From UMGS1052 sp045580005 (lineage in GTDB: Bacteria > Bacillota > Clostridia > Oscillospirales > CAG-382), in NCBI GenBank assembly GCA_045580005.1, contig JAZNMZ010000093.1, positions 1-51,111 on the forward strand: a stretch of DNA of 51,111 nucleotides, given 5' to 3'. The notes under the pieces were generated by a model that worked only from the letters and a program-made list of their open reading frames with translations, made no database searches and was not told the origin of the DNA. Of this stretch, positions 1-8,713 are shown one piece after another. Each line of letters begins with the position of its first letter. Position 1 is the first letter of the stretch. The position numbers and the translations under genes are program-made.

Positions 1-1
1 A

Positions 2-3000
2 TTCAACAACGGCTGTCCAGATAACTACTCATGGCTCCCGAGCAATGGTGGCAACCCCTGGAGAATACACAGTGCAGCTACCGACGGCAGCATGATTATG
101 GCAACAGAAACCAAGGGCGTATTTGAAGTAATCGGCGACAAAATCGCGAACGCCGTAAATGCAAGCACAGGAGAGACAATAGTTTCTGCGAACGGATACA
201 TCACACTTCCGGTTGGCGTATATGATGTTACATACACAGAGCCCGAGTTCACATGGGATGAAATTACAGGCGAAGATACAGCTTACTACTATGTAGACGC
301 TACAGGTGGTAGCGACGATAACAGTGGTATGAAAGCCGACGCAGCTCTTGCGACACTTGACAAGGCTGTTCAGTTGCTTGACGCACTCGACGCCCGCTAT
401 ACAACCCGTGAAGTAAGAATCATCGGAAGATATCTTATCCCAAACAACTCTCTCCCTGTACATACAAATATGATTACCTACACGGGTGAGGAGCTTGAAA
501 TAACCACCTCCTATACATATATAAACGGTCCTACTACATTTGAAAATATCACTATTTGCGATACAACAAGTGAATGGGGACACCAGTTTGAAACAAGAGG
601 CGAAGAGCTCGTTCTCGGCTCGGGCATCGTATATAACGGCAGCAACGGCGGTAAAAACGGAATCGGCTGGGTTATAGGTAGTATAACAGCAGACAACGCA
701 GGCCGCGAAAAGCTTACTATCAAGGATGGCAGTACTCACGGTGCAATCTGGATTGGTACACACGGCAAGACTATCGAGGGTGCAACAATTAACCTCGAGG
801 GTGGTAGCGGTACACTCTATTTTGGCAGCGTTGGCACATGGGCAAACAGTGCTATATTTACAGATTCTATCGACATTCTCTATAATGGCGGGTCATTTAC
901 ATTCACACAGTATAATGCGAATGCTACATTTACAGATATTCAGGTTCTTGCGAACAACAAAGTATCATTTACAGCTCCCGCTGTTACAGCCAACTTCTAC
1001 ATCATGCGCAGTGCAGATAATACAGGAAACGCACTTTCATTCACAGACACTGTCGGTGTATATAATGTAAACTGTGCAGAGGGTCTTGTAGCAACAGCAA
1101 CAGGCTCGGCAGGCACATATACATCTAGGAATGGCGTTCTCACAGTTCCTGCGGGCGACTATACAGTAACTTATGCAGAACCCGCATTCTCATGGGACGA
1201 TGATGAAACAGGTGCAACAACAGCCTACTACTATGTTTCTGATAGCGGTAGCGATGACAATGACGGTCTCACACCAGAAAAGCCTTTCCTTACTCTCAAC
1301 AAGGCAATCACTGCCCTTGACGCGCTCAGCAACAGATTCACAGCCCGCGAGGTAAGAGTTGTCGGCACATATACTGTAGCTTCTTCAACAGTTGCTCATA
1401 CAAATATGATAAGCATTGTTGGCGCGACAGGTACATCCGACATGGTTCATTACACCAACAACCTTCTCACCGGTCCGTTGACTTTTGACAGAATTACTCT
1501 CAAGGCAACAGTTGGTTACGACACACTTTATTCTAGCAATACACATATTGTTTACGGCAAGGATCTCGTTGTAAGCAAATGCGACGAGTCAGGTGCATAC
1601 CCGAAGCTCATTCTTGCAAACGGCAACTCCAGTGTAGCTGATCCTCTTAAAATCACAGTACACGGCGGTGATTTCTCAAGTGTTGCAGCAGGTTCAAGAC
1701 ATGCTACACAGACAAGAACAGTTAATGGTGTTGACGCACTTCTCACAGGCGGTTCGGGTACTCTTATGCTTGGCCAGGACGGCTACATCGCAAGCGTTGC
1801 CAGAAACACATACTATACAGGTCCTGTAAATGTTGTTGTTTCAGGCGACGACTGGACTATCAGCGCATACACAGACGCGCTGATGAAGCCTTATTTTGAA
1901 GCAGGCGCACAGTTCATCTTCAATGATGGTGCGGCTGATACACTTACAGCAGCGCTCAGAGCCAATCTTACAAATACAAACTTCTGTAAAAACGGCTACT
2001 GGATTATGCACAGCGCCGATATCGAGGGAAGCTCCCTTGCTACAACAGACACAGTAGGTTCTTTCGCTGTAGTAGGCGACAAGACAGCAAGAGCACAGGA
2101 TATAGCAACAGGTAAGGTTTACTTCTCTGCAGACGGTGTACTTACAGTTCCTTCAGGCGAGTATACAGTATCTTATGTTGCAGATTATATTGAGGGCTCA
2201 GACTATCGTTATGTTTCGGCTACAGGCTCGAATGACAAAGACGGTCTCACACCCGAAACAGCTTATGCAACACTCGACGCTGCAATAGCAGCTCTTGAAG
2301 CAAGCAACGGCGACTTCACAGCTCTTTATGTAAGAATTGTGGGCGACTTTGAGTCAACAACTCAGCTTGCCGCTTACACAAAGATGATTACATTCACAAG
2401 CGCAGATACAAGCAATGTAAGCAATCTTGTAATTTACAATGCATCGTCCGGTCCTGCGACCTTTGAAAATATCAATATTTCGGGATTTATCGCATGGGAC
2501 GGCAGTGCAGCAACAATCTACCATACAAGTGCAAAAGAGTATGTGATTGGTGAAAATGTAACACTTTCACTCGGCACAGCTCCTACAATTAACCTTGCAC
2601 CCAACAACAATGCTGACTCTTTGGTACCTCTCAACATCCGCATTTCTTCTGATGTTGCAATAGGCCAGATACATGTTGGTGCAAAACAGGCTTCGGGCGA
2701 CAGAATAATCGCAGGAGCGAATGTTGTTGCCGACGCAGGATCCGGTACTATTATGTTTGGTACAGAAGGCGGAACAGGTACAACAAAGTTTACAGCTCCC
2801 GTTAATGTTACAGTAAACGGCGGCAGCTGGAACCTCGGTGCAAAGGAAAGCTATCGCTATCCTTACTTTAACGCCGGTTTGCAGCTCGTATTCAACAATG
2901 GTACAGACTGGGATGCAGCAAATGCTGATATCAATTCTGTACTTGCAAACCCCACTTACTACAAGGGCGGTATCTGGCAGATGTACGGCGAAGCAGTTGA

Positions 3001-4885
3001 GGGCAATACAAGCTACCTTGAAACAACAGACAAAATTGGTGTATATAAGGTATACGGCGACCTCTATGCTATAGCTACAAGCGACACAGGTGATGTTTAT
3101 ACATCAATCGACGGCATCCTTGAAGTACCTGCAGGCACATACAATGTGACTTACGACAGCACGCCCAGATACACATTTGACGGCGAAACTATTACAGTCA
3201 ATGCTTCCGTATCACTCGACTTCTCACGCATTGCTCATACAGAAAAAGAAGGTATGATCTTCCTCGGCTGGAAGAATGCTGATGGTGTAGCTGTTGCTAA
3301 CAAGTCTTCTTTTGAAGCAGGCACAGTTCTTACAGCTCAGTATATCAGCTATGACTATGCATACGGCACAACTTCTGATGACGATAGCTCAGACTTTGGT
3401 GTGCGCGGCGCTCAGATCAGATTTGCAACTGCTGATGTTAAGCAGGGCGTGCGCTTCATCGTTGAAAAGAGCACAGCACTTGATACAGCTCTTGCAAACG
3501 GCGGAGTAACAGTTAACGGCTTCGGTTCTGTTGTTCTTCCCAACAATCTTCTCGGTGACGCAAAGCTCACGCTCGAAACACCCTCGGTAGGCATTGTTCC
3601 GGCAACAAAGATTTACCAGACACTCGAAGACCGTATCTATTACACAGTAGTTCTTTACAACATTTCTGACAAGAACTATTCAAGAGATTATACAACAAGA
3701 GGCTATATCGAGTATACCGACATCAACGGTGTTAACCGCGTTGCATACTCTGAGGCTTACTACACATCAGTTGGCAAGGTTGCACAGGCAGGTCTTGAAG
3801 ACCCCACAATGTCCGCCAAGAGAAAAGAAGCTTTCAAGGACTTTATTGCAATAGCAAATGCCAAGTATGAGTATGCAGACTATATCAGCTACCGCACAAA
3901 CCTCAAGAACACATATAACAAACTCATTTCTGGTGAGGAAGTTAATGTTGTTTACCTCGGCGGATCTGTAACGCACGGTACAGGTGCTTCTGTCGGTGAC
4001 GATCCTAATACCCAGAAATCATGGGCAGAGCAGACATCCTGGAGAGCTATGTCGGGTACATACCTCAAGGAGAAGTTCCCCAATGCTAAGATTAACCTTT
4101 ACAATACAGCTATAGGCGAGAGCGGAACATTCCTCGGCACATTCAGACTTGAGCGTGATATATTCACACTTGAGCCCGACCTGTTTATCCTCGAGTATGC
4201 AATCAATGACTCATATCACCTCGGTATGACAGACGAAAGCGGTATTCCTGAGGCAACAGCAGCAAGTCAGTACGAAACAATCGTGCGTGAGCTCAGAACA
4301 AAGTTCCCTGAATGTGACATCTTCGGACTTATTGTAACAGATAAGATTCTCATCTCAACATATCCCGAAGACAACATGTTCCCGACAGCAAGAGGCCATG
4401 CTGCAATAGCTGAGCACTACGGCATTTCGATGCTCAATGTTGGTCTTGCTGCTCACGAAAAGGTTGACCTTATCACAAACTGGGACAAATACTTTGCAGA
4501 TAATGCTCATCCTACAGACGCAGGTTATATGGAATACTACAAGGTAGTTGAAGAATTCCTCTACAACCAGCTTGTAAGTCCTGAGTACATCGCGGCTGAG
4601 TACGCTTCTACAGAAGTTACAGAGCACACACTTCCTGAAGTTAAGTCTGATGTTCTCTTCGACGGCTACAGAATAGGTACAATGGCTTCTAAGCTCGCTG
4701 AAGAAAAGGGCGAGGGTGACTATAGAGCAACAGTTGTTGAAACAACCTTCGACTATATTGCAGACGAAATATTCAAGGATGTATCATGGGAAAGAACAGA
4801 CGACGACTATGTAGGCTATTACGAGGCTACAACACCCGGACAGTCAATCACGCTCAAGTTCTATGGTACAGAGATTGCTCTCTGA
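2..4885 (+). CDS. Large repetitive surface protein with C-terminal SGNH hydrolase domain, 5' partial
   Basis: The reading frame is open from base 2, so the gene begins before the window; the first in-window ATG (92) lies in the middle of a repeat and is not the start. About 1,627 residues are visible. Three blocks resembling a beta-helix/pectate-lyase-like repeat begin near 284, 1226 and 2204, each opening with a Y-x-Y-V-x-x-x-G-S-x-D-x-x-G-L pattern followed by a conserved ATLD-type helix. Near 3165-3340 there is an InlB/Flg_new-like segment (FLGW motif). The C-terminal part is an SGNH hydrolase: GGSVTHG with the nucleophile Ser at 3965, block II Gly at 4115, Asn-Asp at 4205-4210 and the catalytic Asp-x-x-His at 4499-4510. 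Known members are carbohydrate esterases or lipases acting outside the cell; the substrate here cannot be told. The frame stops at TGA (4883-4885) and continues directly into the next segment. No anchor motif is seen. Confidence 0.8.
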   Translation, partial: FNNGCPDNYSWLPSNGGNPWRIHSAATDGSMIMATETKGVFEVIGDKIANAVNASTGETIVSANGYITLPVGVYDVTYTEPEFTWDEITGEDTAYYYVDATGGSDDNSGMKADAALATLDKAVQLLDALDARYTTREVRIIGRYLIPNNSLPVHTNMITYTGEELEITTSYTYINGPTTFENITICDTTSEWGHQFETRGEELVLGSGIVYNGSNGGKNGIGWVIGSITADNAGREKLTIKDGSTHGAIWIGTHGKTIEGATINLEGGSGTLYFGSVGTWANSAIFTDSIDILYNGGSFTFTQYNANATFTDIQVLANNKVSFTAPAVTANFYIMRSADNTGNALSFTDTVGVYNVNCAEGLVATATGSAGTYTSRNGVLTVPAGDYTVTYAEPAFSWDDDETGATTAYYYVSDSGSDDNDGLTPEKPFLTLNKAITALDALSNRFTAREVRVVGTYTVASSTVAHTNMISIVGATGTSDMVHYTNNLLTGPLTFDRITLKATVGYDTLYSSNTHIVYGKDLVVSKCDESGAYPKLILANGNSSVADPLKITVHGGDFSSVAAGSRHATQTRTVNGVDALLTGGSGTLMLGQDGYIASVARNTYYTGPVNVVVSGDDWTISAYTDALMKPYFEAGAQFIFNDGAADTLTAALRANLTNTNFCKNGYWIMHSADIEGSSLATTDTVGSFAVVGDKTARAQDIATGKVYFSADGVLTVPSGEYTVSYVADYIEGSDYRYVSATGSNDKDGLTPETAYATLDAAIAALEASNGDFTALYVRIVGDFESTTQLAAYTKMITFTSADTSNVSNLVIYNASSGPATFENINISGFIAWDGSAATIYHTSAKEYVIGENVTLSLGTAPTINLAPNNNADSLVPLNIRISSDVAIGQIHVGAKQASGDRIIAGANVVADAGSGTIMFGTEGGTGTTKFTAPVNVTVNGGSWNLGAKESYRYPYFNAGLQLVFNNGTDWDAANADINSVLANPTYYKGGIWQMYGEAVEGNTSYLETTDKIGVYKVYGDLYAIATSDTGDVYTSIDGILEVPAGTYNVTYDSTPRYTFDGETITVNASVSLDFSRIAHTEKEGMIFLGWKNADGVAVANKSSFEAGTVLTAQYISYDYAYGTTSDDDSSDFGVRGAQIRFATADVKQGVRFIVEKSTALDTALANGGVTVNGFGSVVLPNNLLGDAKLTLETPSVGIVPATKIYQTLEDRIYYTVVLYNISDKNYSRDYTTRGYIEYTDINGVNRVAYSEAYYTSVGKVAQAGLEDPTMSAKRKEAFKDFIAIANAKYEYADYISYRTNLKNTYNKLISGEEVNVVYLGGSVTHGTGASVGDDPNTQKSWAEQTSWRAMSGTYLKEKFPNAKINLYNTAIGESGTFLGTFRLERDIFTLEPDLFILEYAINDSYHLGMTDESGIPEATAASQYETIVRELRTKFPECDIFGLIVTDKILISTYPEDNMFPTARGHAAIAEHYGISMLNVGLAAHEKVDLITNWDKYFADNAHPTDAGYMEYYKVVEEFLYNQLVSPEYIAAEYASTEVTEHTLPEVKSDVLFDGYRIGTMASKLAEEKGEGDYRATVVETTFDYIADEIFKDVSWERTDDDYVGYYEATTPGQSITLKFYGTEIAL
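284..3170 (+). repeat. Three tandem ~940-980 bp coding repeats
   Basis: The repeat unit begins at 284, 1226 and 2204, all in the same frame. Each encodes an opening YYYV or YRYV strand, a G-S-D/N-D-x-D-G-L turn, an alanine-rich helix containing TLD or TLN, an R-I/V-V/I-G strand, later a GPxTFE/D-x-I strand, and a closing V-P-x-G-x-Y-x-V-x-Y segment. The start of the window is the tail of another unit, so there were at least four copies. Such tandem copies can expand or contract by recombination and can confuse short-read assembly. Confidence 0.75.
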
Positions 4886-5125
4886 ATGTATCCTAATGCA
4901 CTCAAGAATAAAGAGGTTGTTAATATTACCGTTGACGACAATGTATTGGATCCTATTACAGTTTCCAACTATAACCCCGATATAATCGTTGACGGTCTTG
5001 ATTCAGGATGGCACACAATCGTAATTACTCCCACATTCAATTCGGGCGATCTCTTCAGAATAGGTGCGGTTTATACACGCGATGCAAATGCGGCGACCAA
5101 AAAAACCAATTCTGTAACAGAGTAA
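4886..5125 (+). pseudogene. C-terminal segment of the SGNH protein after an in-frame TGA
   Basis: ATG at 4886 follows the TGA at 4883-4885 without any gap and in the same frame; there is no ribosome site for separate translation. The 79 residues continue the beta-sandwich that starts before the stop (KFYGTEIAL before it; VNITVDD, then WHTIVITP and FRIGAVYTRD after it), which is the usual layout of the small accessory domain found after SGNH domains. The stop therefore cuts one domain in two. It could be a true nonsense mutation, a base error (TGG or GGA read as TGA) or a readthrough site. TGA clearly ends neighbouring genes, so a recoded genetic code is not the explanation. Confidence 0.65.
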
Positions 5126-5137
5126 TCCAACAAACAC

Positions 5138-5170
5138 AAAACCACCGGGAAACCGGGGGTTTTCTTTTGC
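5138..5170 (+). terminator. Rho-independent terminator after SGNH gene
   Basis: AAAACC-A-CCGG, a GAAA loop, then CCGG-G-GGTTTT form a stem (5138-5163) with one A/G mismatch, followed by TTCTTTTGC. It sits 13 bases after the stop at 5125. Confidence 0.8.
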
Positions 5171-5204
5171 TTTTAAAAAGATTTTCAATAAATAACTTTT
5201 TTAG

Positions 5205-5233
5205 TTGACATAAATGCTTTCTTGTGGTACAAT
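5205..5233 (+). promoter_or_regulatory. SigA-type promoter of the CpsB-like operon
   Basis: TTGACA (5205-5210), a 17-base spacer and TACAAT (5228-5233), placing the transcript start near 5240, about 20 bases before the first gene of the capsule-signalling trio. Confidence 0.85.
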
Positions 5234-5257
5234 ATCTGTGTATAAATAACAGAATGG

Positions 5258-6007
5258 GTGAAGCAAGTGACAGGATTTTATGACTTACACTGCCATATAT
5301 TGCCCGGAATCGACGACGGAGCCGAAAACTTCGAGCGCACCTGCAAAATGCTTGATATGGCATTTTCGGACGGCATAAGATATATATGTGCCACTCCGCA
5401 TTACAATCCGTACAGAGATATGACCGACACAGGATCTATTCCCGAGCTTGCCGAAAGGGTAAGGGGCTATCTTGCTGACAGGAACATGAACATTGAGCTT
5501 AAGACAGGCTCTGAGGTTATGTACCACAGTGACTGTGTGAAAGGGCTTGAAAACGGCGAATGTCTTACTATGTGCGGCAGCAAGCTTGTAATGGTTGAGT
5601 TCGGCTTTGATTGCACTTACGCCGATATCAAAAGTGCGGTGATAAAGCTTCATTCGCATGGATTTCAGAGTGTTCTTGCGCATATAGACAGATATCCATG
5701 TGTATACGGCAAACCCTCTGACATAGACGAGCTTTATTCGCTTGGTGCGGTTTTGCAATTCAGCACAAAACTCATAAAGTACGCGACTTTTGCTGGCTTT
5801 TTAAAAAACAGCAAAAGACACTCTTTTTCAAAGTATATCATAAAGAACAGACTTCCCGGATTTGTTGCGTCTGATGCGCACGACACCGAGTACCGCAAGC
5901 CGGTGCTTTCCGAGTGCTACAAAAAGACAGCAAGGCTCTGCGGCGGTGAGTATGCTGACCTTTTGTTCTTTGATATTCCGTCTCAGATTTTCGGCTTTAA
6001 TGACTAA
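5258..6007 (+). CDS. CpsB/YwqE-like tyrosine-protein phosphatase (PHP domain)
   Basis: A 249-residue manganese-dependent PHP-family phosphatase. The N-terminal DLHCHILPGIDDGA signature is diagnostic of the CpsB/CapC/YwqE group that removes phosphate from the tyrosine cluster of bacterial BY-kinases; further metal-ligand regions are ATPHY (residues 44-48) and ASDAHD near residue 207. The start is GTG at 5258; a second GTG at 5267 is possible, and neither has a strong ribosome site, the leader being only about 20 bases. It is first in a three-gene operon with a CpsC-like modulator and a CpsD-like kinase, the expected substrate of this enzyme. No polymer-synthesis genes follow inside the window. 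Confidence 0.88.
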   Translation: MKQVTGFYDLHCHILPGIDDGAENFERTCKMLDMAFSDGIRYICATPHYNPYRDMTDTGSIPELAERVRGYLADRNMNIELKTGSEVMYHSDCVKGLENGECLTMCGSKLVMVEFGFDCTYADIKSAVIKLHSHGFQSVLAHIDRYPCVYGKPSDIDELYSLGAVLQFSTKLIKYATFAGFLKNSKRHSFSKYIIKNRLPGFVASDAHDTEYRKPVLSECYKKTARLCGGEYADLLFFDIPSQIFGFND

Positions 6008-6037
6008 ACACAATATACAATAACAAAGGTGGTAAAA

Positions 6038-6778
6038 ATGGAGAGAAAAGAAGAATTCGAATTTGATTTATCCGAACTTTTACAGTTTTTACTCAGAAAA
6101 GTGTGGATTTCTGTAATTGCAATGATTGTTTGCATGATTGGCACATTTGTATATGTCAGCAATTTTGTTGTTCCCATGTACTCTGCAACTGCCAGTATCT
6201 ACATAATCAACAATCAGAATTACGGAGCAGCTCTTTCTACTGGTGACCTCAGCTCTGCTGAGGGTCTTGCCCAGGACTATCTGTACCTTATAAAGTCTGA
6301 GAGAGTTCTTGAGGGTGCGATAAAAGAGCTCGGTCTTGAGGGTAAAATGTCTGTCGGCGCCCTTAAGGGAACAGTCAGTCTTTCCAACCCCACAGAGACC
6401 CGTATTATTTATGTTTCTGTCAAAAATGCAGACGGCACGCTAGCCGCAAGACTTGCAAATCAGGTTTGTATCGAAGCCGAAAAGGTGACAAAAGACCTTA
6501 TGAAGCTAGAATCAATAAAGATTATTGATACTGCCAACATTCCGACATCAAGTTCTTCTCCCAATGTCAAGAAAGACATGGTTGTATGGGGATTTATCGG
6601 ATTCGTTCTGCCTCTTGCTGTGTTTACATTCCTCTTTATTTTTGATGACAGAATCAAAAATCCCGAAATGGTTGAGGACAAGCTCGGACTTAAGGTTATC
6701 GGCAAAATTCCATTTGCTGAGTCTGAAGCTGCCAAGCATCCTATCGGCAGTATAAATATCAAGAAGAACAGGAAATGA
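6038..6778 (+). CDS. CpsC/YwqC-like Wzz-family kinase modulator
   Basis: A 246-residue membrane protein with one transmembrane segment at about residues 22-44, an extracellular loop and a second segment at about 180-202, followed by a short cytoplasmic tail. This is the layout of the Wzz/CpsC family, which in Gram-positives activates the cytoplasmic BY-kinase encoded next door and helps control polysaccharide chain length. ATG at 6038 is chosen over the GTG at 6029 because AAAGGTGG (6025-6032) is placed correctly for it. The stop overlaps an in-frame upstream ATG of the kinase gene (ATGA at 6775), but the kinase probably starts later. Confidence 0.85.
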   Translation: MERKEEFEFDLSELLQFLLRKVWISVIAMIVCMIGTFVYVSNFVVPMYSATASIYIINNQNYGAALSTGDLSSAEGLAQDYLYLIKSERVLEGAIKELGLEGKMSVGALKGTVSLSNPTETRIIYVSVKNADGTLAARLANQVCIEAEKVTKDLMKLESIKIIDTANIPTSSSSPNVKKDMVVWGFIGFVLPLAVFTFLFIFDDRIKNPEMVEDKLGLKVIGKIPFAESEAAKHPIGSINIKKNRK

Positions 6779-6825
6779 TTTTTCGTGGTTCTGCGGATTT
6801 AAAAAATCAACAAAGGAATATAAAG

Positions 6826-7497
6826 ATGAATAAGATTGATATTACATATAATTTTATAAAAGATTATTCTACCGAGGAAGCGCTCAAAACACTCCGTACA
6901 AATATCCTTTTTAGCTGCAGCGATGTCAAGGCAATCACGGTTACAAGCTGTGAGAGCAACGACGGTAAAAGTACAATCTCTGTCGAACTTGCTCACTCTC
7001 TGACTCAGATCGGCAAGAAAGTTCTTCTTGTTGACGCCGATATGAGAAAGTCGGTTATACTCAGCCAGTTCACAAAGGGTGTATCGGTTAAGGGCCTCAG
7101 CCACTACCTTTCAGGACAGGCTACTCTTGACGAAGTATTCCTCGAAACACAGATTCCCGGTTTTTATGTTATCTTCTCGGGCGAATATCCTCCGAACCCT
7201 GCGGAGCTTTTGAGTGCTGACATTTTCAGCAATATGATTTCCGAGTTTAAAGAGAGTTTTGATTATATCATAATTGACACTCCTCCGCTCGGTATTGTAA
7301 CAGATGCTGCTATCTGTGCAAGAGCAAGCGACGGCTCAATCATTGTTCTTAACTGCGAAAAAACTTCTATGAAAGCAGCCAAGTCGGTAAAGAGTCAGCT
7401 TGAGGATACAGGCACAAAGATTCTTGGTTGTGTTTTAAATAACGCTAAGAAGAGTACAATGTACTACTACAAAAGGAAAGCATACAAAGCTTATTGA
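6826..7497 (+). CDS. CpsD/YwqD-like BY-family protein tyrosine kinase
   Basis: A 223-residue cytoplasmic P-loop kinase. Walker A is ESNDGKST (residues about 43-50), Walker A' is VLLVDAD (66-72) and Walker B is YIIIDTPP (147-154). The C-terminus carries a tyrosine cluster (MYYYKRKAYKAY), the autophosphorylation tail typical of BY-kinases and the substrate of the CpsB-like phosphatase two genes upstream. ATG at 6826 is chosen because AAAGGA lies 8 bases before it; a longer frame from 6775 would add 17 residues that do not resemble the family. In B. subtilis the equivalent set phosphorylates several proteins besides polymer enzymes, so the role need not be capsule synthesis. Confidence 0.87.
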   Translation: MNKIDITYNFIKDYSTEEALKTLRTNILFSCSDVKAITVTSCESNDGKSTISVELAHSLTQIGKKVLLVDADMRKSVILSQFTKGVSVKGLSHYLSGQATLDEVFLETQIPGFYVIFSGEYPPNPAELLSADIFSNMISEFKESFDYIIIDTPPLGIVTDAAICARASDGSIIVLNCEKTSMKAAKSVKSQLEDTGTKILGCVLNNAKKSTMYYYKRKAYKAY

Positions 7498-7502
7498 TGT
7501 AA

Positions 7503-7540
7503 AAAATCTCCTGAGAGATCAGGAGATTTTTATTTTTCAT
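7503..7540 (+). terminator. Rho-independent terminator after the kinase gene
   Basis: AAATCTCCTGA / TCAGGAGATTT form a perfect stem with a GAGA loop, followed by TTTATTTTTC. It closes the capsule-signalling operon. Confidence 0.92.
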
Positions 7541-7598
7541 ATTTTGGTGGTCCTGAAAATAGAATATACAGTAAAAGCACCCGAAACGGAGGATTTTT

Positions 7599-8198
7599 AT
7601 GCTTGGAAAGATATTTGCCGTTCTTGTGAGCATATCTTTTGTCTTTGCAATTCTGGCGGGCAGAATGGAGCAGGTGTGCTCTGCTGCAATCATGGGCGCT
7701 CAGGACGCCGTAACCCTTTGCTTTTCCATGCTCGGCATGATGTGCCTGTGGAACGGGATTATCAGGGTTCTTGACAAAGCAGGATTCACTTCGGCACTTA
7801 CAAAGCTTGTGAGACCGTTGCTGAGGCTTATTTATCCTGACGCATATAAAAAAGGCCGCGGCATAGACGAAATCGCCGCAAATTTTGCTGCAAACCTTTT
7901 GGGACTTGGGAATGCGGCTTTGCCGCTGGGACTGCGCGCGATGGAGAAGCTGAGTGAGGATGGCGGCGATGTTGCTACCGACGATATGGTAACCTTTTCG
8001 GTGCTTAACACCGTGCCTCTCCAGCTTATGCCGACAACGCTTATTGCTCTGCGCGCCGCTACAGGATCGGCAAGACCTTATGAAATAATTCTGCCTGTGT
8101 GGATTTGCTCATTGCTGACAATTTTCTTTGGAGCACTTATTTGCAAGCTGTTTGCCTTAGTGTGCCGCAAAAATATGCAAAAAGGGAAGAGAGAATGA
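7599..8198 (+). CDS. spmA: Spore maturation protein SpmA
   Basis: A 199-residue multi-pass membrane protein of the nucleoside-recognition (Gate) family. Segments such as MGAQDAVTLCFSMLGMM, ANLLGLGNAALPLG and FSVLNTVPLQLMPTT are characteristic of SpmA, needed in Bacillus and Clostridium for full dehydration of the spore core and heat resistance. CGGAGG stands about 6 bases before ATG 7599. It overlaps spmB by ATGA, so the two are translated together. No clear SigA promoter lies between the terminator at 7540 and the gene; a sporulation sigma factor is plausible but not shown. Confidence 0.92.
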   Translation: MLGKIFAVLVSISFVFAILAGRMEQVCSAAIMGAQDAVTLCFSMLGMMCLWNGIIRVLDKAGFTSALTKLVRPLLRLIYPDAYKKGRGIDEIAANFAANLLGLGNAALPLGLRAMEKLSEDGGDVATDDMVTFSVLNTVPLQLMPTTLIALRAATGSARPYEIILPVWICSLLTIFFGALICKLFALVCRKNMQKGKRE

Positions 8199-8713
8199 GC
8201 GCTCTTATGGCGGGGGCCATACCGCTTGTTATTTTGGCGGTGGCGCTGATATTGCTATTTTCAAAAACTGATTTGTTCTCGGAGTTTCTTGAGGGCTGTC
8301 GCGACGGCATGAAGGTTAGTGTTGATATTCTGCCGAGCCTTGTGCTTTTAATATGTGCTGTCAGTATGTTCAGAGCGTCGGGTGCGCTCGAGGCTGTCTG
8401 TGACGCGTTCTCGCCCGCTCTGGGAGCTTTTGGCCTGCCTTCCGAACTTGTGCCTGTGATAATTACAAGGCCGATTTCAGGCAGCGCTGCGACGGCTGTG
8501 GTGAAGGAGCTGTTTGAGGTATCGGGGCCTGACAGCTTTGCAGGCAGAGCAGCGTCAGTCCTTATGGGCTCGTCAGATACGATTATATATACTCTTTCAA
8601 TGTACTTTGCCTATACAAAAACAAAACGAACAAGGCACGCTCTGCCTTGCTCGTTCATCATAATGTTTTTTTGTGTTATCACATCATGTGCGATTACAAG
8701 AATTTTCTTTTAG
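8195..8713 (+). CDS. spmB: Spore maturation protein SpmB
   Basis: A 172-residue membrane protein, partner of SpmA. The segments ITRPISGSAATAVVKELF and SVLMGSSDTIIYTLSMYF are hallmarks of SpmB. ATG 8195 is inside the ATGA that ends spmA and has AAGGGAAGAGAG before it; the longer open frame from 8099 lies over spmA and is not used. The stop (TAG 8711-8713) overlaps the stop of the convergent radical SAM gene by four bases, so the two transcription units share an end with no terminator visible between them. Confidence 0.92.
   Translation: MSALMAGAIPLVILAVALILLFSKTDLFSEFLEGCRDGMKVSVDILPSLVLLICAVSMFRASGALEAVCDAFSPALGAFGLPSELVPVIITRPISGSAATAVVKELFEVSGPDSFAGRAASVLMGSSDTIIYTLSMYFAYTKTKRTRHALPCSFIIMFFCVITSCAITRIFF

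Noticed and set aside
92..94. ATG 92 as the start of the SGNH gene
   Set aside because: The frame is open to the window edge and the residues before it match the same part of the later repeats, so the gene starts outside.
29..763. Long minus-strand open frame of 244 codons opposite the SGNH gene
   Set aside because: It is cysteine-rich, has no ribosome site and follows the codon bias of the plus-strand repeats; it is the mirror of a biased real gene.
4883..4885. TGA read as an amino acid because of an alternative genetic code
   Set aside because: TGA ends the CpsC-like, CpsD-like, spmA and other genes exactly where homologues end.
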